Position numbers and translations under genes: made by a program. A stretch of DNA of 64,000 bases from Microbacterium sp. C5A9 (lineage in GTDB: Bacteria; Actinomycetota; Actinomycetes; Actinomycetales; Microbacteriaceae), in assembly GCF_022627955.1 (NCBI RefSeq), contig NZ_JABXGD010000008.1, positions 124,001-188,000 of the forward strand. Direction: 5' to 3'. Under the pieces are notes generated by a model. It was not told the DNA's origin, searched no databases, and saw nothing but the letters and a program-made list of their open reading frames with translations. Shown piece by piece: positions 1 to 10,705 of this stretch. Each line of letters starts with the position of its first letter. Positions within the stretch are counted from its first letter, which is position 1.

Positions 1-2760
<2,760 letters not shown>

Positions 2761-2766
2761 CGATCA

Positions 2767-2772
2767 AGTCTA
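2767..2772 (-). promoter_or_regulatory. -10 box of uvrA (leaderless)
   Basis: TAGACT on the minus strand followed by 6 nt and then the GTG start. No clear -35 and no SOS-box palindrome was seen. Confidence 0.6.
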
Positions 2773-2824
2773 CGAGGGGCCACGGACATTGGCTCCGTGA
2801 GGCCTCACAGGAAGAGGTCCGTGT

Positions 2825-3340
2825 TCAGCGGGTGCCGCGATTGGCGCCGACGATCAGCAGCACCGCAGCCGCTACGACGGCTCCCGCGGATGCGGCGACG
2901 GCCCACGGCAGCGCCGGCGTCGCGCCCGCCGTGCCGAGCATGACGGCGACGGTCACCGGCTGCGCGATCGCCTGCACGACGAGAACACGCACCGCGCTGC
3001 GCCGCAGGGCACCGAGCACGATGCGCGACCCCCGCGGAACGACCAGGGCGAGCGAGGTGAGCACGTGCAGGAGGTGCACCACGAGCACGGCCAGCATCGC
3101 CCGACCGAGATCGGGTTCGGAGGTGAGCATCCCGATCACGATGCACGCGATCGCGCCCCATGCGCCGAACGTGGGCGGAAGCACCGCGCCGAGCAGCGCG
3201 AGGATCACCGCCGTCCACTGCCAGCCGACCAGCGGGCACAGCAGGAACGCACCGGCGGCCGCGACGGCGACGAGTGCCATCCGCAGGACCAGCCACGACA
3301 CCGCGGGCGCCGTCTCGAGCGAGTCGTTCGCCGTTCTCAT
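2825..3340 (-). CDS. Small membrane protein, last gene of MoxR operon
   Basis: Predicted 171-residue integral membrane protein with about four to five hydrophobic segments and no recognised catalytic motif. The ATG at 3340 overlaps the DUF58 stop by four bases (ATGA), so it is translationally coupled as the distal gene of the MoxR/DUF58/DUF4129 operon. The N-terminal 15 residues are polar; the rest alternates hydrophobic helices with short Arg-rich loops. Function unknown; the position suggests a membrane partner of the MoxR chaperone system. Confidence 0.85.
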   Translation of the reverse strand: MRTANDSLETAPAVSWLVLRMALVAVAAAGAFLLCPLVGWQWTAVILALLGAVLPPTFGAWGAIACIVIGMLTSEPDLGRAMLAVLVVHLLHVLTSLALVVPRGSRIVLGALRRSAVRVLVVQAIAQPVTVAVMLGTAGATPALPWAVAASAGAVVAAAVLLIVGANRGTR

Positions 3341-4596
3341 CGTCGGACCCCCGCGATACTCGCCAGCACAGCGGCCGGATCGTCCGCCCAGGTCACCAAC
3401 TCGACCCCCGCACCCTCGAGATCCGAGAAGACGTTCTCCCTCTCTGCCAGCACGGTGCGCAGGCCGATCGTCTGCTGACGGTTCAGCCGCGTGCGGTCCA
3501 GACGGGGCAGCACATCGACGGCGATCACCCGATGACCGCTCGCGCGCCACAGCAGGGCCGTCTGCGCGGCGGCGCCCTCGAAGAACGCCGAGAGCACGAA
3601 GACGACGGAGCCGTGAGGCACGTGCGGGGTCCTGCGGAAGCTCGCGTCTTCGCGCGCCTGTCCCGTCGCGGCGATCGCGGCCTCCACGCGCGCGAGATGC
3701 CGCGATCCGCTCCCGCTCCGCAGCGAGCGTCCCCCGTTCACGAGCACGTGCAGGGCGACGCGATCGCCGTCGGCGACCGTCGCGACGGCGATCGCCCTGG
3801 CCGCCTGACGAGCATTGTCGAGAGACGTCACGCCACTGCGCTCGAAGTCGCCGCTTCCCCACATCGAGACCACCTCGCCGAGGTCCTCCGAGGTGTCCAT
3901 GGCGATCACGACGGAGCCATCGCTCAGAGTGTGCGTCCGGCGCACGAGGAGATCGCCCGGCCGCCGCGCCATCCTCGCCGTCGCCCGCCAATCGACCCGC
4001 CTCAGCTCGTCGCCGGGCGCGAAGGCGTGGATGTCTCGGAAGTCTCCGCCCTGCCCCGGTCTGCGCCCCTCGTGAGCGCCGTGCAGCCCGGTCAGCCGTC
4101 GCGGAAGAGGCACGTCGTCGATGGGGATGAGCGACGGCGACACCTGCCGCCGGTCTGCCACCGTCTCGGAAGCTGCCCCCAGCACCGCCCCGTCGAACGC
4201 GAGCCCGCGGGTCGCCGCCTGCACGGGCACGCCCGGTCCCGAATGCGGCACTCGGCTGCGCGCGACGATCGGGCTCCCCCGCCCCGGCACGAACACGCGA
4301 CGGGTCCGACGCTCCGACTGGACGATGACGACCTCGACCGCATCCGCATCGCTGGCGACGGTGATCGACGTGCGCAGCTCTCCGTCGCCCGCCGGCAGCG
4401 ATTCCACCGTCGGCCGGGCGCCGACTCCCGTGGTCCCCCGTGCCAGGGCGAACGCACTCCAGAGCGCCGGTGGAAGCCCCATCGCGACGATGTCCGGACG
4501 GGAGAACAGCAGCCCGATCACCGCGAGGAGCACGGCGCCGCCGACCGCGACAGCCAGCGACGGGCTCCAGCGGGCATCCGTGCTCCGGTCTGTCAT
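3337..4596 (-). CDS. DUF58 domain protein
   Basis: 419-residue DUF58 protein. Two hydrophobic helices lie near the N-terminus (about residues 12-50), then a beta-rich region, then the family signature around FAPGDELRRVDW (about residues 190-205), followed by a vWA-like C-terminal fold (VIAMDTSEDLG). DUF58 proteins are habitually encoded next to MoxR AAA+ ATPases, as here: the ATG overlaps the MoxR stop by four bases. The pair is thought to assemble or activate a secreted or membrane complex; the client is not known. Start chosen for the ATGA overlap. Confidence 0.92.
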   Translation of the reverse strand: MTDRSTDARWSPSLAVAVGGAVLLAVIGLLFSRPDIVAMGLPPALWSAFALARGTTGVGARPTVESLPAGDGELRTSITVASDADAVEVVIVQSERRTRRVFVPGRGSPIVARSRVPHSGPGVPVQAATRGLAFDGAVLGAASETVADRRQVSPSLIPIDDVPLPRRLTGLHGAHEGRRPGQGGDFRDIHAFAPGDELRRVDWRATARMARRPGDLLVRRTHTLSDGSVVIAMDTSEDLGEVVSMWGSGDFERSGVTSLDNARQAARAIAVATVADGDRVALHVLVNGGRSLRSGSGSRHLARVEAAIAATGQAREDASFRRTPHVPHGSVVFVLSAFFEGAAAQTALLWRASGHRVIAVDVLPRLDRTRLNRQQTIGLRTVLAERENVFSDLEGAGVELVTWADDPAAVLASIAGVRR

Positions 4597-5558
4597 CCGA
4601 GCGCCCGCACGGTCGGCGGGACAGCGACCTGGCCGATGACCGATCGCACCACGTCAGCGGCGGATGCTCCCTGCGACCATGCCTGCGGGGTGAGCGTGAG
4701 ACGGTGCGCCAGGACGGGCACGGCGATCCGCTTGATGTCGTCGGGACGGACGAAGTCCCGGCCGTCCAGCGCCGCCAGTGCGCGACCCAGCAGCACGAGA
4801 CCGAGCGAGCCGCGCGGCGACGCCCCGACCTCGACCTGGGGCGCTCCCCGCGTCGCGCGTACGATCTCTACGCAGTATCGGGTGATGTCCTGGTCGACGT
4901 GGATGGCCTCCACCGCCGCCTGGAGCTCGGCGAGGCGGGGCGCATCGACGACGGACGGTACATGCGTGGCCTCCTCCTGCCGGAGCACGCGATTCTGCAG
5001 GATCTGCGCCTCGCCCTCCGCCTCGGGGTAGCCGATCGAGAGACGGACCATGAACCTGTCGAGCTGCGCCTCGGGGAGGGCGTACGTGCCCTCGAACTCG
5101 ATCGGATTCGAGGTCGCGATGACGTGGAACGGCGCAGGCAGCGGGAAACTGTTCCCCTCGACGGTGACCTGCCGCTCGGCCATCGCCTCGAGCATCGCCG
5201 ACTGCGTCTTGGGAGTGGTGCGGTTGATCTCGTCGGCGAGCAGCAGGCCGGTGAAGATCGGACCGGGGCGGAAGACGAACTCGCCGGAATCCGGTGCGTA
5301 GACGTAGGACCCCGTCACATCGCCCGGGAGCATGTCGGGGGTGCACTGGAGCCGCCGGAAGAAGAGGCCGAGCGCGGAGGCGAGGCTTCGGGCGGCCAGG
5401 GTCTTCCCCAGGCCCGGAACATCCTCGAACAGGACGTGCCCGCCGGCCAGGATCGAGGCCAGGGCGATCTCGAGGGGATCGTCCATGCCGACCACGACGG
5501 TGCGGACGGCCGTCAGAATCTGTGCTCCGGTGTCGGCGATCTCTCTGGCGGTGGTCAT
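4593..5558 (-). CDS. MoxR-family AAA+ ATPase
   Basis: 321-residue MoxR-type AAA+ chaperone ATPase. Walker A is VPGLGKT near residue 45, Walker B LLADEINR near residue 105, followed by sensor-1 ATSNP and a C-terminal AAA lid. An upstream in-frame start exists, but the ATG at 5558 is preceded by AAGGAG at 6 nt spacing and begins at the family's usual N-terminus. One nucleotide separates it from the upstream membrane-protein gene and it overlaps the DUF58 gene downstream. MoxR proteins remodel partner proteins, commonly the neighbouring DUF58/vWA proteins. Confidence 0.95.
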   Translation of the reverse strand: MTTAREIADTGAQILTAVRTVVVGMDDPLEIALASILAGGHVLFEDVPGLGKTLAARSLASALGLFFRRLQCTPDMLPGDVTGSYVYAPDSGEFVFRPGPIFTGLLLADEINRTTPKTQSAMLEAMAERQVTVEGNSFPLPAPFHVIATSNPIEFEGTYALPEAQLDRFMVRLSIGYPEAEGEAQILQNRVLRQEEATHVPSVVDAPRLAELQAAVEAIHVDQDITRYCVEIVRATRGAPQVEVGASPRGSLGLVLLGRALAALDGRDFVRPDDIKRIAVPVLAHRLTLTPQAWSQGASAADVVRSVIGQVAVPPTVRALG

Positions 5559-5559
5559 G

Positions 5560-6045
5560 TCAGCTCCTTGATCGAGGGGGCGGCGGGGTGCGATCGGGCG
5601 CAAGGCGATCGATCGCGTCGAGCGCATGCTCGATGTCGGCGATGGTGGTCCTCGGGCCGGTCAGCCGAGCCCAGAGGTCGGGACCGAGCAGCGCTGCGGC
5701 CGCCTCGCGGTGGGCGGCGTCGTCGGGGTCTACTCCCCGCCGCAGGAGGCGATGGCGCAGGATGTCGCGGACCCGCTTCGTGATCTGCTGGCCGGCGAGG
5801 CCCGTGTGCGTGTTCAGCGCCCACGACATCCGTGAGATCTCCGTCGGACGACGTTCGCGCTCGGCGGCGATGTGCGGGGCGTCGGAGCCGGGCTCGACGG
5901 GAATCGCGAGCTGCGCCAGAAGCGCGGCCGCTCCCGCGAGCATGCTCCACCCGATGACGAAGGGCCACGTGAATCCGAAGGCGATCAGAGCGAGCGCGAC
6001 CGCGATCACGAGGCCTGTCGCGACGAGGCTCCCCCGGAGCGTCAT
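5560..6045 (-). CDS. Membrane protein of MoxR operon
   Basis: 161-residue protein with two hydrophobic segments near the N-terminus (about residues 5-50) and a soluble C-terminal part rich in Arg, Asp and Ala. No recognised domain. The ATG at 6045 overlaps the DUF4129 stop (ATGA) and the gene ends 1 nt before moxR, so it belongs to the operon. The arrangement DUF4129 / small membrane protein / MoxR / DUF58 suggests a joint membrane complex; this is inference from context. Confidence 0.85.
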   Translation of the reverse strand: MTLRGSLVATGLVIAVALALIAFGFTWPFVIGWSMLAGAAALLAQLAIPVEPGSDAPHIAAERERRPTEISRMSWALNTHTGLAGQQITKRVRDILRHRLLRRGVDPDDAAHREAAAALLGPDLWARLTGPRTTIADIEHALDAIDRLAPDRTPPPPRSRS

Positions 6046-6773
6046 CGCCACACCCCCTCGATCCGCCGGAGGGCATGCCGCGCGGTGTCGCGGTCGTGCT
6101 CGGACGCGACATGCGTTCCGAACCGCACGCGCTCGTACAGGTCCAGCAGCTGAGCGGCTTCGTCGGCGACTCCTGCCCGCAGGGTGATGATGCGGAGCAC
6201 GAACTCGCCGGGCGTCTCGCTCGTCGCGCGCCGAACCCCGGCATCCGCTGCCGACTCCTCGAGACCGACCCATGCCGCCACGATCGCATCGGACGGGGCG
6301 GCCGTGTCTTCGATCGCCCGCAGTGCGCCGACGATGCCGCGCCGGATCACCGGGATGGCGACATCCGACTCCGGGGTCGCATCGATCCCCGCGAGCGCGG
6401 AGGACACTTCGGCGGCATCTCGACGTCGGAGCGGTCTGTCGCGCCACGCTCGGATCAGAGTCCGGACGATCAGCGCGAGCAGGGCGATCAGCGCGGCGCC
6501 CACGAGGACCATCAGGATGATCCCGAGGGTCTGCGCGATCGCGGCTCCGGTCGGGTCCATCTCGACGTCCTCCGGCAGCCCGGTGCCCGCAGGATCCGTC
6601 GTCGGCATCGGCTCGGCAGGGGCCGGGGTGAACAGCGAGTCGGGACGGAAGGTCGGCGCTCCCTGCACGGTCGCGGCGATCATGGCGACGGTGAAGAGCA
6701 CGACGACCGCACCCACCAGCCCGACCGCTCGGACACCCCCGCCCGTGCGACGTGTCGAGTGGGGGCGCGGCAT
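6042..6773 (-). CDS. DUF4129 domain membrane protein
   Basis: 243-residue protein: a TM helix at about residues 16-38, a Pro/Thr-rich extracytoplasmic linker, a second TM helix at about 80-105, and a cytoplasmic DUF4129-like region ending in LRRIEGVWR. DUF4129 commonly occurs with MoxR/DUF58 genes or fused to transglutaminases. First gene of the five-gene operon. A GTG three codons upstream is possible, but TAGGGT ends 7 nt before the ATG at 6773, which favours that start on a leaderless transcript. Confidence 0.87.
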   Translation of the reverse strand: MPRPHSTRRTGGGVRAVGLVGAVVVLFTVAMIAATVQGAPTFRPDSLFTPAPAEPMPTTDPAGTGLPEDVEMDPTGAAIAQTLGIILMVLVGAALIALLALIVRTLIRAWRDRPLRRRDAAEVSSALAGIDATPESDVAIPVIRRGIVGALRAIEDTAAPSDAIVAAWVGLEESAADAGVRRATSETPGEFVLRIITLRAGVADEAAQLLDLYERVRFGTHVASEHDRDTARHALRRIEGVWR

Positions 6774-6780
6774 GCCCAAC

Positions 6781-6786
6781 ACCCTA
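6781..6786 (-). promoter_or_regulatory. -10 box of DUF4129-MoxR-DUF58 operon
   Basis: TAGGGT on the minus strand, then 7 nt, then ATG at 6773; no Shine-Dalgarno. It fits a leaderless start for the operon. Confidence 0.5.
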
Positions 6787-6794
6787 TGTCGCAG

Positions 6795-7238
6795 TCATCC
6801 CTGGATCGGACGGCGACCCGCGAAAGCCGACAACCCGTCGCGGAGGGCGGCGATCTGCTGCAGGTCCATGCCGACCGCGGCCATGACCTGCCGCGGGACG
6901 TCGAGCGCACGATCGCGCAGCGCTCGCCCGGCGTCGGTCAGCGTGATCTCGAGGCGCCGTTCATCCTGCGCGCTGCGCTGTCTGGCCACCAGTCCATCGG
7001 CCTCGAGCCGTTTCACGAGGGGCGAGGCCGTCGCCGGCTCGAGCGCGAGGTCGGCGGCGAGGTCATGGAGCGGGCGCGGCGAGCGTTCCCACAGGGCCAG
7101 CATGACCAGGTACTGCGGATGCGTGAGACCCAGCGGCTCCAGGATGGGCCGATAGATCGCCACGACGTTCCGGGCAGCCGTGACCAGGGCGAAGCAGAGC
7201 TGATTGTCCAGCTGGAGCAGATCGTCGGATGCCGTCAC
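6795..7238 (-). CDS. MarR-family transcriptional regulator
   Basis: 147-residue winged-helix MarR repressor: helical dimerisation N-terminus, then HPQYLVMLALWE, the recognition-helix region with LEPATASPLVKRLEADGLV, and the wing with the DxRR-type sequence DERRLEITLTDAG at about residues 92-105. GTG start at 7238 with TATAGT 7 nt upstream (leaderless). It is divergent from the small gene at 7284, and a palindromic element lies between the two -10 boxes, so autoregulation and control of that neighbour are likely. Ligand unknown. Confidence 0.95.
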   Translation of the reverse strand: MTASDDLLQLDNQLCFALVTAARNVVAIYRPILEPLGLTHPQYLVMLALWERSPRPLHDLAADLALEPATASPLVKRLEADGLVARQRSAQDERRLEITLTDAGRALRDRALDVPRQVMAAVGMDLQQIAALRDGLSAFAGRRPIQG

Positions 7239-7245
7239 GGCATCG

Positions 7246-7251
7246 ACTATA
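7246..7251 (-). promoter_or_regulatory. -10 box of marR (leaderless)
   Basis: TATAGT on the minus strand, then 7 nt to GTG at 7238. Confidence 0.6.
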
Positions 7252-7258
7252 CAACGGC

Positions 7259-7278
7259 ACTAATGGTTAGTACACTAA
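7259..7278. promoter_or_regulatory. Palindromic operator between marR and divergent gene
   Basis: ACTAA-TGG-TTAGT (7259-7271) is a perfect 5-bp inverted repeat. The same TTAGT pairs again with ACTAA across AC (7267-7278). The three alternating half-sites overlap the -10 of the rightward gene (TACACT, 7271-7276) and lie just upstream of the leftward -10. A MarR dimer bound here could block both promoters. Confidence 0.6.
7271..7276 (+). promoter_or_regulatory. -10 box of small gene at 7284 (leaderless)
   Basis: TACACT followed by 7 nt and the ATG; embedded in the palindromic element. Confidence 0.55.
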
Positions 7279-7283
7279 GCAAC

Positions 7284-7526
7284 ATGGCACACCCGAAGGA
7301 TCGCGCTCCTCTCCGCTCCCGGATCCGGGAGGCCGGCGGCCTGTACGCGTGGATCAACTCGAACCTCATCCGGTTCGCGGGACCCGCGTCGGTCGGTCCG
7401 TATGAGAAGACTCCCCCGCCGACCGCCACCGAACGCGCCGAGCGCGCGTGCCCGCTGTGCGGCGCCGCGATGAGTGCACACGAGATCGACCGCTCGGGCC
7501 CGAAGACACTGGTGCACTGCCCCTGA
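7284..7526 (+). CDS. Small Cys/His protein, putative zinc ribbon
   Basis: 80-residue hypothetical protein. The N-terminal half is basic and amphipathic; the C-terminal half has CPLCG at about residues 56-60 and an HCP ending, so three Cys and nearby His could bind a metal. No family recognised. It is transcribed divergently from marR with a shared operator and a leaderless-type start, so it is probably a target of that repressor. Its 3' end converges on the TfoX-like gene with 33 nt between them and no clear hairpin. Confidence 0.75.
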   Translation: MAHPKDRAPLRSRIREAGGLYAWINSNLIRFAGPASVGPYEKTPPPTATERAERACPLCGAAMSAHEIDRSGPKTLVHCP

Positions 7527-7559
7527 CCCGCCGATGCGACCCGCGCGACCCCCGTGGTG

Positions 7560-7892
7560 TCAGCTCGGATGCGGAGCGTCTTCTCGCGCGACATCGAGCC
7601 AGAAGGCGAGGTCATCGTCGGTCGCGAGAGCGGCGGGCGACACATCCAGCCAGCCCGTTCCCATCGTCCGCGGCCCCATCACCGCGGTGGCGACGCCGGA
7701 CCGCGTGATCAGCGTGGCACCGTGCTCCTCGTCCACCCGCACGAGGAGCACTCCGCCGTTCCGCGCTCCGACGAGGATGTGCCCGCCGAGCAGGAACGCG
7801 CGCGTGCCGAACATCCGCTTCTCCTCGACATCGGAGTCGATGGTCAGCAGCGCGCGCACGCGGTCGGCGAGTTCTTCTCCTGCCGCGTCCAT
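7560..7892 (-). CDS. TfoX N-terminal domain protein
   Basis: 110-residue protein matching the TfoX/Sxy N-terminal domain: KRMFGTRAFLLGGHILVGA (about residues 25-43) and VRVDEEHGATL are typical. The C-terminal helix-hairpin-helix half of full-length competence activator TfoX is absent, as in many stand-alone actinobacterial TfoX_N proteins whose role is unknown. It ends convergently with the small gene on the plus strand. Nothing nearby points to competence. Confidence 0.85.
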   Translation of the reverse strand: MDAAGEELADRVRALLTIDSDVEEKRMFGTRAFLLGGHILVGARNGGVLLVRVDEEHGATLITRSGVATAVMGPRTMGTGWLDVSPAALATDDDLAFWLDVAREDAPHPS

Positions 7893-7928
7893 CTCGTTCC
7901 TTCCGCTCTCTGACGCTCGGTGTCAGCC

Positions 7929-10001
7929 TCAGGCGTGCCCGGCCCGCTCCATCGCCCGCAGCTCCTTCTTCATGTCCTGCACCTCGTCGCGCAGTCGACC
8001 GGCGAGCTCGAATTTGAGCTCGGCCGCGGCGGCGAGCATCTGGTCGGACAGGTCCTGGATCACCGCCTCCAGCTGCTGAGCGCCCTCGGCCGCGATGCCC
8101 GTGCGTCGAAGGTTCGGCGTCGGCGACTTGCCCTTTCCCGTCGCGCGACCGCGGTTCGCCATCATGTCGGCCGTGTCCGCGCCCTCACGCGCCAGCACCT
8201 CGGTGATGTCGGCGATCCGTTTGCGCAGAGGCTGCGGATCGATCCCGTTCTCCGTGTTGTAGGCGATCTGCTTCTCGCGACGACGGTCGGTCTCTTCGAT
8301 CGCCTTGGCCATCGAGTCGGTGATCTTGTCGGCGTACATGTGCACCTCGCCCGACACGTTTCGGGCCGCGCGTCCGATCGTCTGGATGAGAGACGTGCCG
8401 GAGCGCAGGAAGCCCTCCTTGTCGGCGTCGAGGATCGCGACGAGCGACACCTCCGGCAGATCGAGTCCCTCACGGAGGAGGTTGATTCCGACGAGCACGT
8501 CGTACACGCCGGCCCTCAGCTCGCTGAGCAGCTCGACACGACGGAGGGTGTCGACATCGGAGTGCAGGTACCGCACCCGCACTCCGTGCTCCCCCAGGAA
8601 GTCCGTGAGCTCCTCGGACATCTTCTTGGTGAGAGTGGTGACGAGCACACGCTCATCGCGCTCGACGCGCACCCTGATCTCCTCGAGCAGGTCGTCGATC
8701 TGTCCCTTGGAGGGCTTCACGATGATGTGCGGATCGACCAGGCCCGTCGGACGGATGATCTGCTCGACCACGCCGTCGGCGATGCCCATCTCGTATTTGC
8801 CGGGCGTCGCCGACAGGTACACGGTCTGCCCGATGCGGTTCTTGAACTCGTCCCAGCGCAGCGGCCGGTTGTCCATCGCGCTCGGCAGGCGGAACCCGTG
8901 GTCGACCAGTGTGCGCTTGCGCGACGCGTCGCCCTCGTACATCGCTCCGATCTGCGGCACGGTCACGTGCGACTCGTCGATCACGAGCAGGAAGTCGTCG
9001 GGGAAGAAGTCGAGCAGCGTGTGAGGCGGCTCGCCGGGCTGACGACCGTCCATGTGCCGCGAGTAGTTCTCGATCCCGGAGCAGAAGCCGAGCTGCTGCA
9101 GCATCTCGAGGTCGAAGGTCGTGCGCATCCGCAGGCGCTGGGCTTCGAGCAGCTTGCCCTGACGCTCGAACTCCGTGAGCCGCTCCTCGAGCTCATGCTC
9201 GATCGTGCCGATGGACCGCTGGATCACGTCGGTTCCCGCGACGTAGTGCGATGCGGGGAAGATCGGAACCGCATCGAGCTTCTCGATGACCTCGCCGGTG
9301 AGAGGGTGCAGGGAGTAGAGCGCCTCGATCTCATCGCCGAACAGCTCGATGCGGATCGCGTGCTCTTCGTACACCGGGATGATCTCGATCGTGTCGCCGC
9401 GCACGCGGAAGTTGCCGCGCGAGAAGTCGACGTCGTTGCGGTTGTACTGCATGGCGATGAACTGCCGGATGAGCGCGTCACGGTCGTACCGCTCCCCCAC
9501 CTGCAGGGCGACCATGGCGCGAAGATATTCTTCCGGTGCGCCGAGACCGTAGATGCACGACACGGTGGAGACCACGATCACGTCGCGGCGGCTGAGCAGC
9601 GAGTTCGTGGTCGAGTGGCGGAGACGCTCGACCTCGGCGTTGATCGACGAGTCCTTCTCGATGAAGGTGTCGGTCTGCGGCACGTACGCCTCGGGCTGGT
9701 AGTAGTCGTAGTACGACACGAAGTACTCGACCGCGTTGTTGGGCATGAGCTCGCGGAACTCGTTGGCGAGCTGGGCGGCCAGGGTCTTGTTGTGCGCCAG
9801 CACGAGGGTCGGGCGCTGCACCTGCTCGACGAGCCAGGCGGTCGTCGCCGACTTTCCGGTACCCGTCGCACCGAGGAGCACGACGTCGGTCTCGCCGGCG
9901 TTGATGCGCGATGCGAGCTCGGCGATGGCCTTCGGCTGGTCGCCGGCCGGCGCGTACTCGCTGATGACCTCGAACGGACGGACACTGCGCGTGGGTTGCA
10001 T
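7929..10001 (-). CDS. uvrB: Excinuclease ABC subunit B (UvrB)
   Basis: DEAD-like helicase of nucleotide excision repair that verifies damage with UvrA and recruits UvrC. 690 residues, full length. Walker A is [11 protein letters not shown] near residue 43, the beta-hairpin region is [12 protein letters not shown], the Walker B region is [11 protein letters not shown], then helicase motifs V/VI ([20 protein letters not shown]) and a C-terminal UVR coiled coil ([13 protein letters not shown]) for UvrC/UvrA contact. TACGCT ends 6 nt before the ATG with GGAGGT in between, too close to act as a normal ribosome site, so a leaderless start is likely. Divergent from the DUF4126 gene. Confidence 0.98.
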   Translation of the reverse strand: MQPTRSVRPFEVISEYAPAGDQPKAIAELASRINAGETDVVLLGATGTGKSATTAWLVEQVQRPTLVLAHNKTLAAQLANEFRELMPNNAVEYFVSYYDYYQPEAYVPQTDTFIEKDSSINAEVERLRHSTTNSLLSRRDVIVVSTVSCIYGLGAPEEYLRAMVALQVGERYDRDALIRQFIAMQYNRNDVDFSRGNFRVRGDTIEIIPVYEEHAIRIELFGDEIEALYSLHPLTGEVIEKLDAVPIFPASHYVAGTDVIQRSIGTIEHELEERLTEFERQGKLLEAQRLRMRTTFDLEMLQQLGFCSGIENYSRHMDGRQPGEPPHTLLDFFPDDFLLVIDESHVTVPQIGAMYEGDASRKRTLVDHGFRLPSAMDNRPLRWDEFKNRIGQTVYLSATPGKYEMGIADGVVEQIIRPTGLVDPHIIVKPSKGQIDDLLEEIRVRVERDERVLVTTLTKKMSEELTDFLGEHGVRVRYLHSDVDTLRRVELLSELRAGVYDVLVGINLLREGLDLPEVSLVAILDADKEGFLRSGTSLIQTIGRAARNVSGEVHMYADKITDSMAKAIEETDRRREKQIAYNTENGIDPQPLRKRIADITEVLAREGADTADMMANRGRATGKGKSPTPNLRRTGIAAEGAQQLEAVIQDLSDQMLAAAAELKFELAGRLRDEVQDMKKELRAMERAGHA

Positions 10002-10007
10002 ACCTCC

Positions 10008-10013
10008 AGCGTA
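10008..10013 (-). promoter_or_regulatory. -10 box of uvrB
   Basis: TACGCT on the minus strand, 6 nt, ATG. The uvrB and DUF4126 promoters share a 65-bp intergenic region. Confidence 0.5.
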
Positions 10014-10054
10014 GGCGGGGCCACCGACATCCGGGCCGTGTCGGAGGCCCCGCC

Positions 10055-10060
10055 TAGAGT
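10055..10060 (+). promoter_or_regulatory. -10 box of DUF4126 gene
   Basis: TAGAGT, 6 nt (GGGGGC), then GTG at 10067; leaderless-type spacing. Confidence 0.5.
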
Positions 10061-10066
10061 GGGGGC

Positions 10067-10675
10067 GTGATCGAGCTCATCATCGGCACCAGCCTCGCAG
10101 CGTCGGCGGGCCTCAACGCGTGGATGCCGCTGTTCCTGCTCGGTCTCGCCGATCGTCTGCTGCCCGCTGTCGAGCTGCCGCCCGCGTGGGCATGGCTGTC
10201 GAGCGATCTCGCCCTGTGGATCGTGGGGGCCCTGCTGCTCCTCGAGATCATCGCCGACAAGATCCCCGCCCTCGACTCGATGAACGACATCGTCCAGAGC
10301 ATCCTGCGTCCGGCGGCCGGGGGCATCGCGTTCGGGGCGGGATCGGGCGCGCAGACCGTCGCCATCGACGATCCTGCCGCGTTCTTCGCCGACCACCAGT
10401 GGGTTCCCGTGGTCGTCGGCATCGCCGTCGCGCTCGTGGTCCACATCGTCAAGGCGACGGCGCGTGTCACCGCCAACGCGGCGACGGGCGGCCTCGCCGC
10501 CCCCGTCCTCAGCGCGGCCGAAGACGGCACGTCATTCGCTCTCGCGGCGGCCGCGATCGTCGTGCCGATCCTCGCGGCTGCGCTGCTCGTCGGTCTCGTC
10601 GTCGCCGTGATCGTCGTCGTCCGTCGGCGGGCCCGCCTGCGACGTGAGCGTCATCGCGTGGGCCGGGCGACGTGA
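10067..10675 (+). CDS. DUF4126 family membrane protein
   Basis: 202-residue integral membrane protein. The N-terminal [21 protein letters not shown] and the [15 protein letters not shown] segment are characteristic of DUF4126. About four hydrophobic helices follow and a short Arg-rich tail ends the protein. Function unknown in the family. GTG start supported by TAGAGT at 6 nt. It is transcribed divergently from uvrB, and its 3' end faces the MFS gene. A 16-bp palindrome (10696-10711) covers the MFS stop. Confidence 0.88.
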   Translation: MIELIIGTSLAASAGLNAWMPLFLLGLADRLLPAVELPPAWAWLSSDLALWIVGALLLLEIIADKIPALDSMNDIVQSILRPAAGGIAFGAGSGAQTVAIDDPAAFFADHQWVPVVVGIAVALVVHIVKATARVTANAATGGLAAPVLSAAEDGTSFALAAAAIVVPILAAALLVGLVVAVIVVVRRRARLRRERHRVGRAT

Positions 10676-10705
10676 GCTCGCCGAGGCGACGTCGAGGCTG
10701 AGGAC

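Noticed and set aside
2825..6773. MoxR operon as a phage-defence (ternary ATPase) system
   Set aside because: The MoxR/DUF58/DUF4129 set is a common chromosomal operon and no effector or toxin gene is attached.
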